This document shows positions 36,116 through 45,167 of a stretch of DNA of 64,000 bases, piece by piece. The notes beneath the pieces were generated by a model. It was not told the origin of the DNA. It did not search any database and worked only from the letters and a program-made list of their open reading frames with translations. Every line of letters starts with the position of its first letter. Positions within the stretch are counted from its first letter, which is position 1. Source of the DNA: Bacillus pinisoli (GTDB lineage: Bacteria > Bacillota > Bacilli > Bacillales > SA4); NCBI RefSeq assembly GCF_023036475.1, contig NZ_JAJQKI010000004.1, forward strand, positions 354,632 through 418,631. The letters are read 5' to 3'. The translations under genes were made by a program, and so were the position numbers.

Positions 36116-36805
36116 CTATTTCCTAACCGTTAAACGCTCAATACGTTTTTGTTGTGTACCTACGACCAAACGTTGAACATAAATACTAGGAGTATGAATA
36201 CGATTAGGATTGAGATCTCCTGTTTCCACCAGCTCTTCCACTTCTGCAATCGTTACTCTCCCAGCAGCAGCCATAATCGGATTAAAGTTTTGGGCAGTTT
36301 TGTTGTAGACTAGATTCCCCATTTTATCAGCTTTCAAGGCTCTAACTAAACTAAAGTCCGCTATTAAAGCTTCTTCTAGTAAGTACTCTTTTCCGTTAAA
36401 CTCTCGGACTTCTTTGCCTTCAGCAATTGATGTACCAACCCCTGCTGGTGTATAAAATGCAGGAATTCCAGCTCCTCCAGCACGAATTTTTTCGGCAAGT
36501 GTTCCTTGAGGTACTAATTCTACTTCAATTTCACCCGAAAGTACTTGCCTTTCAAATTCTTTATTTTCTCCTACATAAGACCCAATCACTTTTTTGATTT
36601 GCTTGTTTCTTAAAAGTAGTCCTAATCCCCAATCATCCACACCACAATTATTTGAAATCACCGTTAAATCTCTTACATTAGATTCAACCAATGCAAGGAT
36701 TAGATTCTCTGGAATACCTACTAATCCGAATCCCCCTACCATAAGAGTAGATCCGTCTTTAATGTCCTTTACGGCCTCATCAAAAGAAGAATGGATTTGC
36801 TTCAA
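36116..36805 (-). CDS. scoA: 3-oxoacid CoA-transferase subunit A
   Basis: About 229 residues, CoA-binding alpha subunit ([31 protein letters not shown]). The TTG at 36805 is favoured because GAGGTG lies 6 nt ahead of it; a GTG at 36814 is within that site. It lies between the thiolase gene and scoB in an operon. Confidence 0.92.
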   Translation of the reverse strand: MKQIHSSFDEAVKDIKDGSTLMVGGFGLVGIPENLILALVESNVRDLTVISNNCGVDDWGLGLLLRNKQIKKVIGSYVGENKEFERQVLSGEIEVELVPQGTLAEKIRAGGAGIPAFYTPAGVGTSIAEGKEVREFNGKEYLLEEALIADFSLVRALKADKMGNLVYNKTAQNFNPIMAAAGRVTIAEVEELVETGDLNPNRIHTPSIYVQRLVVGTQQKRIERLTVRK

Positions 36806-36826
36806 TGACTTCACCTCTCCACGTCT

Positions 36827-38017
36827 TTAAGATTGTACGTTCTCAACGACAGTTGCTACACCTTGGCCGCCACCAATACATAAAGTAGCTAAGCCCGTTT
36901 TGGCATTTCGTTTTTTCATCTCATGAATGAGTGTGACAAGAACTCTCGTACCACTTGCTCCAATTGGATGTCCAAGTGCAATGGCTCCTCCGTTTACATT
37001 CAAGATGTCTTTATTAAACTGCAACTCTCTATGAACGGCGATAGATTGAGCGGCAAATGCTTCATTTGCTTCAATTAAATTCATATCTTCTAAAGTTAAC
37101 TGCAGTTTATCTAATACTTTCTTTACGGCTGGAACTGGTCCAATTCCCATTGTTGATGGATCCACCCCTGCTGAGGCATTCCCTTTTATCGTAACCAATG
37201 GCGTTAGTCCCAGTTCTTCTGCTTTTTGTTTACTCATAACTACAACAGCAGCAGCACCATCATTAATACCTGAAGCATTCCCTGCTGTTACACTACCATC
37301 TTTCTTAAAAGCAGGTCGTAACCCAGCAAGTTTCTCTTGTGATGTGTTTGGCTTAGGATATTCATCCGTATCGACTATAGTACTACCTTTACGAGTTTTA
37401 ATTTCCACTGGAACAATTTCATCTTTAAATCTTCCAGCTTGTATAGCCGCTTGCGCTTTCTCCTGACTTAATGCTGCAAATTCATCTTGTTCTTCTCTCG
37501 TAATCTCATATTGAGTACATAGGTTTTCCGCTGTTACCCCCATGTGATAATCGTTAAAGGCACACCATAGACCATCCTGAATCATGCTATCTTTTAAGGT
37601 TTGATTGCCCATTTTAAATCCATCTCTTGCTCCTTCAAGTAAATAAGGGGCCTGACTCATATTTTCCATTCCACCAGCTACTATAATGTCAGCATCGCCT
37701 GTAAGGATTGCTTGTGTTGCTAAATGAATAGCCTTTAAGCCAGAACCGCAAACCTTATTAATGGTTAATGAGGATGTCTCAATAGGTAGTCCTGCCTCTA
37801 GTGCAGCCTGTCTGGCAGGGTTTTGACCTAAACCAGCTTGTAATACATTCCCCATTATCACTTCATCAACCTGATTTTCAGCAATACCCGCTCTATTTAA
37901 TGCTTCTTTGATTACAATCGATCCTAGCGTCGTCGCCTTTACAGAGGATAATGCTCCATTAAAGCTTCCAATTGGGGTGCGTACTGCGCTAACAATTACA
38001 ACTTCTTTGTTCATCAT
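36827..38017 (-). CDS. Acetyl-CoA C-acetyltransferase (thiolase)
   Basis: 396 residues. Catalytic Cys in [12 protein letters not shown], His in [11 protein letters not shown] and Cys in CIGGGQG are all present. It cleaves acetoacetyl-CoA to two acetyl-CoA. AGGAGG lies 7 nt ahead of the ATG at 38017. It heads the thiolase-scoA-scoB operon and is divergent from HMG-CoA lyase. Confidence 0.94.
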   Translation of the reverse strand: MMNKEVVIVSAVRTPIGSFNGALSSVKATTLGSIVIKEALNRAGIAENQVDEVIMGNVLQAGLGQNPARQAALEAGLPIETSSLTINKVCGSGLKAIHLATQAILTGDADIIVAGGMENMSQAPYLLEGARDGFKMGNQTLKDSMIQDGLWCAFNDYHMGVTAENLCTQYEITREEQDEFAALSQEKAQAAIQAGRFKDEIVPVEIKTRKGSTIVDTDEYPKPNTSQEKLAGLRPAFKKDGSVTAGNASGINDGAAAVVVMSKQKAEELGLTPLVTIKGNASAGVDPSTMGIGPVPAVKKVLDKLQLTLEDMNLIEANEAFAAQSIAVHRELQFNKDILNVNGGAIALGHPIGASGTRVLVTLIHEMKKRNAKTGLATLCIGGGQGVATVVENVQS

Positions 38018-38056
38018 TTTATTTCCTCCTATGTACAATGAATACTTGAATTATTA

Positions 38057-38071
38057 AAGGAAGCGTTTACA
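38057..38071. promoter_or_regulatory. CcpA catabolite-responsive element (cre)
   Basis: AAGGAAGCGTTTACA fits the cre consensus WTGNAARCGNWWWCA with one mismatch. It lies in the divergent region between the thiolase operon and mvaB, close to the thiolase start, so glucose repression of ketone-body use is inferred. Confidence 0.6.
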
Positions 38072-38201
38072 ATAATATCACAAACACTTTTCTATAGATA
38101 ATACTTCTCTAAAAATGACAAAATTCCTTTTATTTTATTCGTTAAAAGATCGTTTACGAAATAGAATAAGAGATAGCTAGACTTGGGAATGGAGGAAAAA
38201 A

Positions 38202-39092
38202 ATGAACTTACCGAAAAAAGTAACCATAATTGAGGTTGGCCCTAGAGATGGACTTCAAAATGATCCTAGTATTGTTCCGACTGACATTAAGCTCTCTTTT
38301 ATTAATGCTTTAAAAGCAGCTGGTCTTAAAGAAATGGAGATTACCTCTTTTGTGTCTCCAAAATGGGTTCCCCAAATGAGTGATGCTTCAAATATCGTTA
38401 AAGCAACCTATGATCAATCTAGAAACATCGTCCTTACTCCTAACCGTAAAGGAGTTGACCGTGCGCTTCAGGAAGGTTGTAAGTCAGTTGCCGTTTTTGT
38501 CGGGGTAAGTAATACCTTTAATCTTAAAAACATAAATAAATCAACAGCTGAGAGCCTAAAAGAACTACAACCGATTATCGCTGAACTGAAAGAAAAGAAA
38601 ATATTTGTGCGTGCCTGTATTTCCACTTCTTTTTACTGTCCATACGAAGGAAAAATACAAATGGACGATGTTGTTGCGTTATGTTCATCCTTTGTTGAAT
38701 ACGGAGTTGATGAATTAAGCGTTGCTGATACGATTGGAATGGCGAATCCACAAGAAAGCTTTTATTTGTTCTCCAAACTAAAAGAATTGTTTCCAGACAC
38801 CCTTCTTACTGCTCACTTTCATGATACAAGAGGGATGGCTGTGGCAAATGTCTTTGCGGCACTCCAAGCTGGTGTAGATCGATTTGATACGTCTGCTGGT
38901 GGACTAGGCGGATGCCCTTTTGCAAAAGGAGCTACTGGAAATGTGGCAACTGAGGATGTCGTTTTTATGCTTGAACAAATGGGTATTTCAACTGGTGTGG
39001 ACTTAACTAGGTTAAAGGAAGCGGTCCAACTTATAAAATCACATATTTCTAGATCCATTGATAGTAAATATTTTTCTCTTTCAGAATCGTAA
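38202..39092 (+). CDS. mvaB: Hydroxymethylglutaryl-CoA lyase
   Basis: 296 residues, DRE-TIM metallolyase that cuts HMG-CoA to acetoacetate and acetyl-CoA. Visible are GPRDGLQND, the metal ligands TAHFHDTRGMA and the catalytic Cys loop GGLGGCPFAKGATGN. Similar to B. subtilis YngG. Acetoacetate made here would feed the neighbouring CoA-transferase, as in leucine catabolism. Confidence 0.94.
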   Translation: MNLPKKVTIIEVGPRDGLQNDPSIVPTDIKLSFINALKAAGLKEMEITSFVSPKWVPQMSDASNIVKATYDQSRNIVLTPNRKGVDRALQEGCKSVAVFVGVSNTFNLKNINKSTAESLKELQPIIAELKEKKIFVRACISTSFYCPYEGKIQMDDVVALCSSFVEYGVDELSVADTIGMANPQESFYLFSKLKELFPDTLLTAHFHDTRGMAVANVFAALQAGVDRFDTSAGGLGGCPFAKGATGNVATEDVVFMLEQMGISTGVDLTRLKEAVQLIKSHISRSIDSKYFSLSES

Positions 39093-39171
39093 TATCTTTA
39101 CTTTGTCCTTACATAATTCAACCTCTTTTGGCTACTTTAATAAACAGTTAAGCAAAGGGTGGTGAAAACAT

Positions 39172-39303
39172 ATGACAAAGTCTAAACAAAACGGACAAAA
39201 AGGAAAACCTTCAAATGAAGGAATCAACACAAAAAATGTAATGGCGAAAGAGGAAATGGAAAAGGCCATTCATCCAACCGGCAGACAAAACTCTCCTCAA
39301 TAA
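39172..39303 (+). CDS. Small hydrophilic protein (43 aa), unknown
   Basis: MTKSKQNGQKGKPSNEG at the start and KAIHPTGRQNSPQ at the end; no hydrophobic segment. AGGGTGGTG precedes the ATG and a terminator follows. It resembles small spore proteins in size and composition. The family is not recognised. Confidence 0.6.
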   Translation: MTKSKQNGQKGKPSNEGINTKNVMAKEEMEKAIHPTGRQNSPQ

Positions 39304-39318
39304 ACTGATTACGCTTGC

Positions 39319-39343
39319 AAGCACATCTTCTGGTGTGCTTTTT
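39319..39343 (+). terminator. Terminator of the 43-aa gene
   Basis: AAGCACA / TGTGCTT with an 8-nt loop, followed by TTT. Confidence 0.65.
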
Positions 39344-39395
39344 CTCGTTCATATTTGATACACTATAGTTGAACTTTCGTTTTCAGGGGGAAAAG

Positions 39396-40301
39396 ATGAG
39401 AAAATTAATAACAGCAATCATTATACTTTTAACCTATACCATCTCTATAGGGTTATTTTTTAGTAATCGAATTATGTATATCAAGAAAAAAGAAGAAAAG
39501 TTTATACTAGACCGCGAACTTAAGGAACAACGGTTTATTTTATCCGATTATGAGAGCTTAGAAAAAGAAGAAATTATCATTCCCTCCTCTTTTGGTTATG
39601 ACATTAAAGGAACCATCATTCCGAGTAAAAAAGAGTCTAGGAAGTTTATGATTATTTGTCATGGTGTGACGATGAATCGTATTAATTCCATTAAGTACAT
39701 GTATCTCTTTCATCACCGTGATTTTAATGTCATCATGTATGATCATCGTCGACACGGTGAATCTGGAGGAACCACCACGAGCATGGGGCATTATGAAAAA
39801 TATGATTTACAGACAGTCGTTCATTGGACTAAAGAACAGTTCGGGAACAACATAACGTTAGGAATTCATGGCGAATCAATGGGTGCTGTCACCACATTAC
39901 TTTACGCAGGGATGCTGGAGGATGGTGCTGACTTTTACATTGCAGATTGTCCGTTTTCAGACCTTGAAGAACAGTTAACTTACCTCATAAGGAAAGATTT
40001 CAAGTTACCAAAACAAGCCGTTCTTCCTTTTGGGAATACATTTCTAAAATGGCGAGATAAATATGCCATCAAAGATGTATCACCCATATCATGTGTTCAA
40101 AACATTCAAAACCCTGTCTTGTTTATTCATAGTAAGGATGATGATTATATTCTTCCAACGATGTCTAGACAGCTCTATCAGAAAAAGAACGGCCCTAAAA
40201 AGCTTGTCATTGCACCGAAAGGATCCCATGCGTATTCCTATGGTGATAACCCAGAGCTGTATGAAAAAGTAATAGATGACTTCTTGCATGATTTCATTTA
40301 A
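39396..40301 (+). CDS. yqkD: Alpha/beta hydrolase YqkD
   Basis: 301 residues, N-terminal membrane anchor and serine hydrolase fold. CHGVTMN, YDHRRHGESGG, the nucleophile GIHGESMGAV, Asp in IHSKDDDY and His in GSHAYSY are intact and match B. subtilis YqkD closely. The ATG at 39396 follows AGGGGGAAAAG. Substrate unknown. Confidence 0.93.
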   Translation: MRKLITAIIILLTYTISIGLFFSNRIMYIKKKEEKFILDRELKEQRFILSDYESLEKEEIIIPSSFGYDIKGTIIPSKKESRKFMIICHGVTMNRINSIKYMYLFHHRDFNVIMYDHRRHGESGGTTTSMGHYEKYDLQTVVHWTKEQFGNNITLGIHGESMGAVTTLLYAGMLEDGADFYIADCPFSDLEEQLTYLIRKDFKLPKQAVLPFGNTFLKWRDKYAIKDVSPISCVQNIQNPVLFIHSKDDDYILPTMSRQLYQKKNGPKKLVIAPKGSHAYSYGDNPELYEKVIDDFLHDFI

Positions 40302-40352
40302 GTAAACCTTCAAAAAAAGTTTTAAAAAAGAGTTTTATATTAAACTAATAGT

Positions 40353-40384
40353 AAGCTTGGCTATCGGAAGCCAAGCTTTTTATT
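40353..40384 (+). terminator. Terminator of yqkD
   Basis: AAGCTTGGCT / AGCCAAGCTT with a 6-nt loop and TTTATT. Confidence 0.85.
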
Positions 40385-40504
40385 ATGAAGTAAGTCATAC
40401 ATTTAAACTATCTTCCATCATTAGTGTAGGTTATCCACATGTAACAGAACCCCATAATTCGCATATTTTAACAGCAGGAATTCAAAAGTAGAGGTGATTT
40501 TTGA

Positions 40505-41956
40505 ATGTCTGCAATCTCCGGAAAAGACTATATAAACCGTATTGACCGGTTAAGAGCAAATGTATGGGTAAACGGCGAACAAGTAACCGGTAATATTTCC
40601 GAACATCCCTCCTTTAAAGGAATTATGAATAGCCAAGCTCGGTTATATGACCTCCAGACGAACCCAGATTTTAGAGATAAGATGACGTTCTCATCCCCCT
40701 TAACTTCTCATCCGGTTGGTGCCTCTTATTTACTACCTAAATCTAAAGAGGATTTAGAGTTTAGACGTATCATGATAAAAGAGTGGGCAAAGCAATCAGC
40801 TGGGCTTATGGGTAGATCCCCTGATTATATGAATACAGCAATGACAGCCTTTGCTGCTGGGAAGGAATTATTCGGGGAATATAATTCCACTTGGGAACAA
40901 AATGTGTGGAATTTTTACGAGATGGCTCGGGAACAGGACTTATCGTTTACACACACCTTCGTTAATCCACAAGTGAATCGATCTTCCTTTTACTTCACTG
41001 AGTTTGAGGAAGATAGTATAGCAGCACAAGTGGTCGATCAGCATGAAGAAGGAATTGTTGTAAAAGGAGCAAGATTACTTGCTACCCAAGGCGGAATTAC
41101 GGATGAGATGATGGTGTTTCCTTCTGGCGGTACGTTAACAAGTGATTCGCTAGCGTATGCCTTCTCCATACCAAGTAATGCTAAAGGATTAAAGTTTATT
41201 TGTCGGGAGCCCTATTCTTATAGAAATTCAACTTTCGATCACCCGTTGGCTTCTAAATATGATGAGATTGATACAATCGTAGTCTTTGATGACGTAGTTG
41301 TACCTTGGAACCGCGTGTTTTTCCATCATAACAAGGAACTTCCGCAAAGATTATACACAGAGAGCAGTTTCTTCCCTCTCGTTCTCCATCAGGTTGTGAT
41401 TAGAAGATTAACGAAATTGGAATTTTTACTAGGTCTTGCTCTTTTACTCGTTGAGACCATCCAGATTCAAGAGTACGAGCATGTTCAAGGAAAGATTTGT
41501 GAGATGATTACTAGTCTTGAGACCGTAAAGGCACTGCTTGAGTCATCAGAGTTACACAGTTCCCCTGATAAGTATGGTACTTGGGTCCCTTCTTATCATC
41601 CTCTTTATGTTGCAGCCACCATTTTCCCAACCATCTATCCTAGAATGACAGAAATCATTCAACTATTAGGAGCAAGCGGATTGGCTTCTTTGCCAACTGA
41701 GGAAGACTTTGATTCAGAGGTGAAGCCAGACTTAGATTTATATCTTCGTTCAGCAACTTTACCAGCAAAAGAGCGTGTTCAGCTTTTTCGACTTGCCTGG
41801 GATTATTGTATGAGTGCCTTTGGCTCTAGACAAACCTTATATGAAAGATTCTTCTTTGGAGATCCTATTAGATTGCAAGGGAACTTATTTAGAAAATATG
41901 ACCGAGAACCGTATACGAAACTTGTTCAAGACTTCTTAACTAATCAGAAAGACTAA
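40505..41956 (+). CDS. HpaB-family flavin-dependent monooxygenase (YoaI-like)
   Basis: 483 residues, the size of 4-hydroxyphenylacetate 3-hydroxylase large subunits. It opens ISGKDYINRIDRLRANVWV, has SFTHTFVNPQVNRSS, a GARLLATQG strand and DDVVVPWNRVF. It uses reduced flavin from a separate reductase, which is not encoded nearby. The substrate may be an aromatic phenol; the exact one is unknown. GAGGTGATT precedes the ATG. Confidence 0.88.
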   Translation: MSAISGKDYINRIDRLRANVWVNGEQVTGNISEHPSFKGIMNSQARLYDLQTNPDFRDKMTFSSPLTSHPVGASYLLPKSKEDLEFRRIMIKEWAKQSAGLMGRSPDYMNTAMTAFAAGKELFGEYNSTWEQNVWNFYEMAREQDLSFTHTFVNPQVNRSSFYFTEFEEDSIAAQVVDQHEEGIVVKGARLLATQGGITDEMMVFPSGGTLTSDSLAYAFSIPSNAKGLKFICREPYSYRNSTFDHPLASKYDEIDTIVVFDDVVVPWNRVFFHHNKELPQRLYTESSFFPLVLHQVVIRRLTKLEFLLGLALLLVETIQIQEYEHVQGKICEMITSLETVKALLESSELHSSPDKYGTWVPSYHPLYVAATIFPTIYPRMTEIIQLLGASGLASLPTEEDFDSEVKPDLDLYLRSATLPAKERVQLFRLAWDYCMSAFGSRQTLYERFFFGDPIRLQGNLFRKYDREPYTKLVQDFLTNQKD

Positions 41957-42000
41957 GATAGACTAGCACCCATTTCTTCATTTACTGTGTATTTGTCCAT

Positions 42001-42027
42001 ACCAAATTCGTTTACGCTCATATAGTA
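42001..42027 (+). promoter_or_regulatory. Possible sigma-K promoter of the yjcZ-like gene
   Basis: CATATAGTA (42019-42027) fits the sigma-K -10 (CATAnnnTA) with ACC 15 nt upstream. An inverted repeat GTAATAC / GTATTAC follows in the leader at 42035-42058. Confidence 0.45.
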
Positions 42028-42088
42028 ATAGTGGTAATACAAACTACTTCGTATTACAACTAACTAAATGAAAAAGGAGCGTGTTACA

Positions 42089-42226
42089 ATGGGTTACGGT
42101 TATGGATACGGTGGCTACGGTTACGGTGGCTATGGTTACGGTGGTTATGGTGCAGGTAAAGGCTTTGCGTTAATCGTAGTATTATTTATTCTTTTAATTA
42201 TCGTTGGCGCTGCTTACGTTAACTAA
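42089..42226 (+). CDS. YjcZ-family tiny Gly/Tyr-rich membrane protein
   Basis: 45 residues: an N-terminal [11 protein letters not shown] repeat followed by one membrane segment ([19 protein letters not shown]). This is the tiny transmembrane sporulation-protein family found in many Bacillus copies. AAAAAGGAG precedes the ATG and a terminator follows. Confidence 0.88.
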   Translation: MGYGYGYGGYGYGGYGYGGYGAGKGFALIVVLFILLIIVGAAYVN

Positions 42227-42271
42227 TTTGCTTTAAAGTAGTAACCGTCATGATGTTTGTCTCCTTTATTG

Positions 42272-42304
42272 ACCAGCTTCCCGCCTGAAGCTGGTTCTTT
42301 TTTA
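42272..42304 (+). terminator. Terminator of the yjcZ-like gene
   Basis: ACCAGCTT / AAGCTGGT followed by TCTTTTTTATTTT. Confidence 0.85.
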
Positions 42305-42427
42305 TTTTCCTTCAATACTTCCTGTTCACTACAATCGCTGTAAAAAATCTTTATTCACAATTTGTATTTTATTACAATAACCTATAACATAAGTAGTTGA
42401 AGTAGAGATTAACTGGAGGGTTTTATC

Positions 42428-42631
42428 TTGTCAAAAGCACAAATAAAAGTAAACAATAATGGATCTTTTCGAGTAACAGGAGATGTCGAATTAGTGGACG
42501 CTGACGGTAATGTTTTTAAAACAAATCCTACGTTTTCATTATGTCGCTGTGGCCAATCATCTAAGATGCCGTTTTGTGATGGTAGTCATAAAGGACAATT
42601 TGAATCAGTTGTAAAAGCCGATCAGGAATAA
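42428..42631 (+). CDS. CDGSH iron-sulfur protein
   Basis: 67 residues with the 2Fe-2S motif LCRCGQSSKMPFCDGSHKG (three Cys and one His). The likely role is electron transfer or cluster handling in the cytoplasm. The TTG at 42428 follows GGAGGG. Monocistronic with its own terminator. Confidence 0.92.
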   Translation: MSKAQIKVNNNGSFRVTGDVELVDADGNVFKTNPTFSLCRCGQSSKMPFCDGSHKGQFESVVKADQE

Positions 42632-42645
42632 ATTGTTTTAACCAG

Positions 42646-42674
42646 CAGCACTGGGAGCTAGTGCTGTTTTTTTA
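42646..42674 (+). terminator. Terminator of the CDGSH gene
   Basis: CAGCACT / AGTGCTG with TTTTTTTATT. Confidence 0.85.
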
Positions 42675-42817
42675 TTGGTTCTTTTCTTAACGTTCGATAC
42701 GACACATTTTCTTAACATGAATTGAATTTTCCAGTTTCTTTCTAAAACGTACAATATTCTTCTTCTCAATGAATATAGATGGTGTAAGACAAACCTTTTA
42801 GAAAGGACGCCAATTCA

Positions 42818-44425
42818 TTGAGAAAATCATTTCATTTCACTTTCTTTTCCTGCTTATTATTAGTTGGTTGCGAAAATAACCTAACAGAACCCTTACAATC
42901 AGCAAGTCATGTGTACATAGAAGGCTCACCAGAAATAAAATCATTTAGCAAAGAGTTGTGGTCTGTCACAGTCGATACAACTATACAAGACTTATCCCTC
43001 CTAACATATAAGAAAGATAGACCGATAGAATTCAATCCACTGCAAACTTTCGCCCACACCTATACAAATATAGAAGGAGTTTTAACTTTTCGTGGAAACC
43101 ATACGAGAACGGCCCCTTCTTATGGGACAATCTCTTCTCCTCCGAAATCATTGGAAAAAGCTTGGGAATTTCAAACAAGCTATAGTCCTGATTGGGGAGG
43201 TGGCGCTGGGTGGACCGGTCAGCCTGCTTTAATCAAATGGGAAGATGACGTAAAACAAATAATGAATCTTAAAGAGGAGTTTAAAGCGAAAGAAGATTTT
43301 GTAGAGGTCATTTACGCCTCTTTAGATGGACATATTTATTTTTTTGATTTGGAAACCGGGGTTCAAAGCCGGTCTCCTCTTACCATCAACAACCCAATAA
43401 AAGGCAGTGTTTCTATTGATCCTAGAGGTTACCCACTTTTATATGTCGGTCAAGGCATTCCACAAACCGGTCATCATGAAATAGGCTACCGGATTTTCAG
43501 TTTAATCGATGGATCTCTCTTGCATTTTATTAAAGGTTCCGATGGCTTTGCTTACCGTTCATGGGGTGCTTTTGATGGAGCCCCTCTCATCAATAAGGAT
43601 ACGGATTCTATGTTTATAGGTGGAGAAAATGGAATTTTTTACTCCACTCTTCTCAATACTCGGTTTGATCAAGAAGCTGCTACCATCTCTGTTCAGCCTG
43701 AGACGATTAAGTACCGCTACAAAATAAACGGAAATCCTTCACAAGGAATTGAGAATTCTGTTGCTGCCTATAAAAACTTGCTATATTTTGCTGATAACGG
43801 TGGTAGCATCCAGGCACTAGACTTACGCAGCATGGAACCAATTTGGGCACTCCCTGCTACCGATGATACAGATGCTAGTATTGTTGTGGAGGAAACGAAT
43901 AATGTCCCTTTTCTTTATACCGGTACAGAAGTGGATAAACAAGGTACCAGAGGTAACAGCATGCTGCGCAAAATTAATGGGTTAACTGGAGAGGTTGTGT
44001 GGCATAAAGACATTCCAGCCCTTAGTCAATTAGGCGCCCGTCCGGTCAATGGAGGACTCTTAGCAACTCCTATTATCGGTTCAAACAGTATATCAAACAT
44101 AGTGATTTTTACAATTTGCCGCTATCAGTCAATGGAACGTGGCATTATGTTGGCTCTTGATAAAGAAACTGGTGAAGAAGTATGGAGTTTTGACATGCCA
44201 CACTATGCATGGTCATCACCTGTTCCTATTTATACTGACCAAGGCGAAGCCTTTATTGTGCAGAGTGACTCAGTCGGAAACATCTATATTATTAATGGAA
44301 GCAATGGAGAAGTTATGGATACAACTAACTTTAATTCTAATATAGAGGCATCTCCAGCTATTTACAATAATATGATGGTTGTCGCTAACCGTGGTGGACA
44401 GATTGGCGCGTTTTATATTAGGTAG
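42818..44425 (+). CDS. PQQ-like beta-propeller lipoprotein
   Basis: 535 residues. A lipoprotein signal peptide ends LLLVGC (Cys18). Repeated PQQ-type blades follow, with VIYASLDGHIYFFDLETG, AYKNLLYFADNGGSIQALDL, ALDKETGEEVWSFDMP and GNIYIINGSNGEVM. It is likely anchored outside the membrane. Function is unknown; it does not have a dehydrogenase active site that I can identify. The TTG at 42818 follows GAAAGGA. Confidence 0.83.
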   Translation: MRKSFHFTFFSCLLLVGCENNLTEPLQSASHVYIEGSPEIKSFSKELWSVTVDTTIQDLSLLTYKKDRPIEFNPLQTFAHTYTNIEGVLTFRGNHTRTAPSYGTISSPPKSLEKAWEFQTSYSPDWGGGAGWTGQPALIKWEDDVKQIMNLKEEFKAKEDFVEVIYASLDGHIYFFDLETGVQSRSPLTINNPIKGSVSIDPRGYPLLYVGQGIPQTGHHEIGYRIFSLIDGSLLHFIKGSDGFAYRSWGAFDGAPLINKDTDSMFIGGENGIFYSTLLNTRFDQEAATISVQPETIKYRYKINGNPSQGIENSVAAYKNLLYFADNGGSIQALDLRSMEPIWALPATDDTDASIVVEETNNVPFLYTGTEVDKQGTRGNSMLRKINGLTGEVVWHKDIPALSQLGARPVNGGLLATPIIGSNSISNIVIFTICRYQSMERGIMLALDKETGEEVWSFDMPHYAWSSPVPIYTDQGEAFIVQSDSVGNIYIINGSNGEVMDTTNFNSNIEASPAIYNNMMVVANRGGQIGAFYIR

Positions 44426-44460
44426 GTACTTGATGGAATTCAATTTGATATTGTAAATAA

Positions 44461-44487
44461 ATAAAAACCATGGCTTCCCATGGTTTG
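44461..44487 (-). terminator. Terminator of the 45-aa membrane protein gene
   Basis: AAACCATGG / CCATGGTTT with a 4-nt loop and TTTTTATTT on the minus strand. Confidence 0.75.
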
Positions 44488-44507
44488 GTATATGAATAGA
44501 ATGTCTA

Positions 44508-44645
44508 TTATAACTTTTGTTCAATCGATACTTCCTTGCCTTCTTGGTGCTTTTTGTTCGCATTTTCGGTGCTCGTTTCGGCAATTCCGATAAAAATAGC
44601 AACCGCCACAAACCCAATTAGTAGTTTTCCAATTCTTTCTCTCAT
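44508..44645 (-). CDS. Small single-pass membrane protein (45 aa)
   Basis: MRERIGKLLIGFVAVAIFIG forms a signal/anchor segment, followed by a charged tail ending EVSIEQKL. An excellent binding site, AGGAGGTGAGTGA, precedes the ATG. Phased repeat array C lies upstream. Family not recognised. Confidence 0.7.
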   Translation of the reverse strand: MRERIGKLLIGFVAVAIFIGIAETSTENANKKHQEGKEVSIEQKL

Positions 44646-44770
44646 TCACTCACCTCCTAGTTTGATTCTAGTATAAGAGGTGAGTGATTTTCAAATATTA
44701 ACCATCAGAATAATAGATTCCATACTTTTCTACTAGTTTGATAGAAGTTTTTTGATGACTTAACCATTTT

Positions 44771-44893
44771 ATAGTCTCTTTTCGCATACTTTGTTGTTTT
44801 AATGGCGTTAGTATAAGTAACTAGTCGTTCTATTGTGCTATAAATATTAAAAATGTGTTTAAAAGCAACAATTCTTACGAAAAGAGATTAAAG
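44771..44893 (+). repeat. MITE-like repeat, degenerate copy
   Basis: AGTCTCTTTTCG then ACTTTGTTGTTTT at one end and AAAAGCAACAATTC then CGAAAAGAGAT at the other reproduce both ends with mismatches. It is about 120 bp long, without the internal motif. Confidence 0.5.
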
Positions 44894-44920
44894 CACAAGC
44901 ACATAACTATTACCAAGAGT

Positions 44921-45040
44921 ATATTTTCACGAAAATATCCGTTATTCCAGCTTTTTCATCTATATTTCCACGAAAAATTTGGAAATTCCATATTTTTATG
45001 CCTTTTTCCACACTTTCACCTCATTATTCCATGAAAGTAA
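44921..45040 (-). repeat. Phased 20-21 bp repeat array C
   Basis: TTCCA (or TTTCA) cores lie at 44927, 44945, 44967, 44987, 45007 and 45028. On the minus strand these read TTTTCGTGGAA and relatives, the same core as array A. Average spacing is 20 bp. Confidence 0.65.
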
Positions 45041-45082
45041 GAAATGCTATAGTTTCACTAAGCGAATTAGCAAACAGCTTTG

Positions 45083-45160
45083 CCAGCGTCCTAATCCGAT
45101 AAGGCGCTGTCATGCCATGGCCCATCCGACAATCCCGTTACACAAAAGGGGCAGACTACG
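45083..45160. other. GC-rich structured intergenic stretch
   Basis: CAGCGtCCT / AGGCGCTG can form a bulged hairpin (45083-45110). It is followed by GCCATGGC and a GC-rich run unlike the surroundings. No ORF with a binding site was seen. It may be a decayed repeat or structured RNA. Confidence 0.3.
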
Positions 45161-45167
45161 GTTACAT

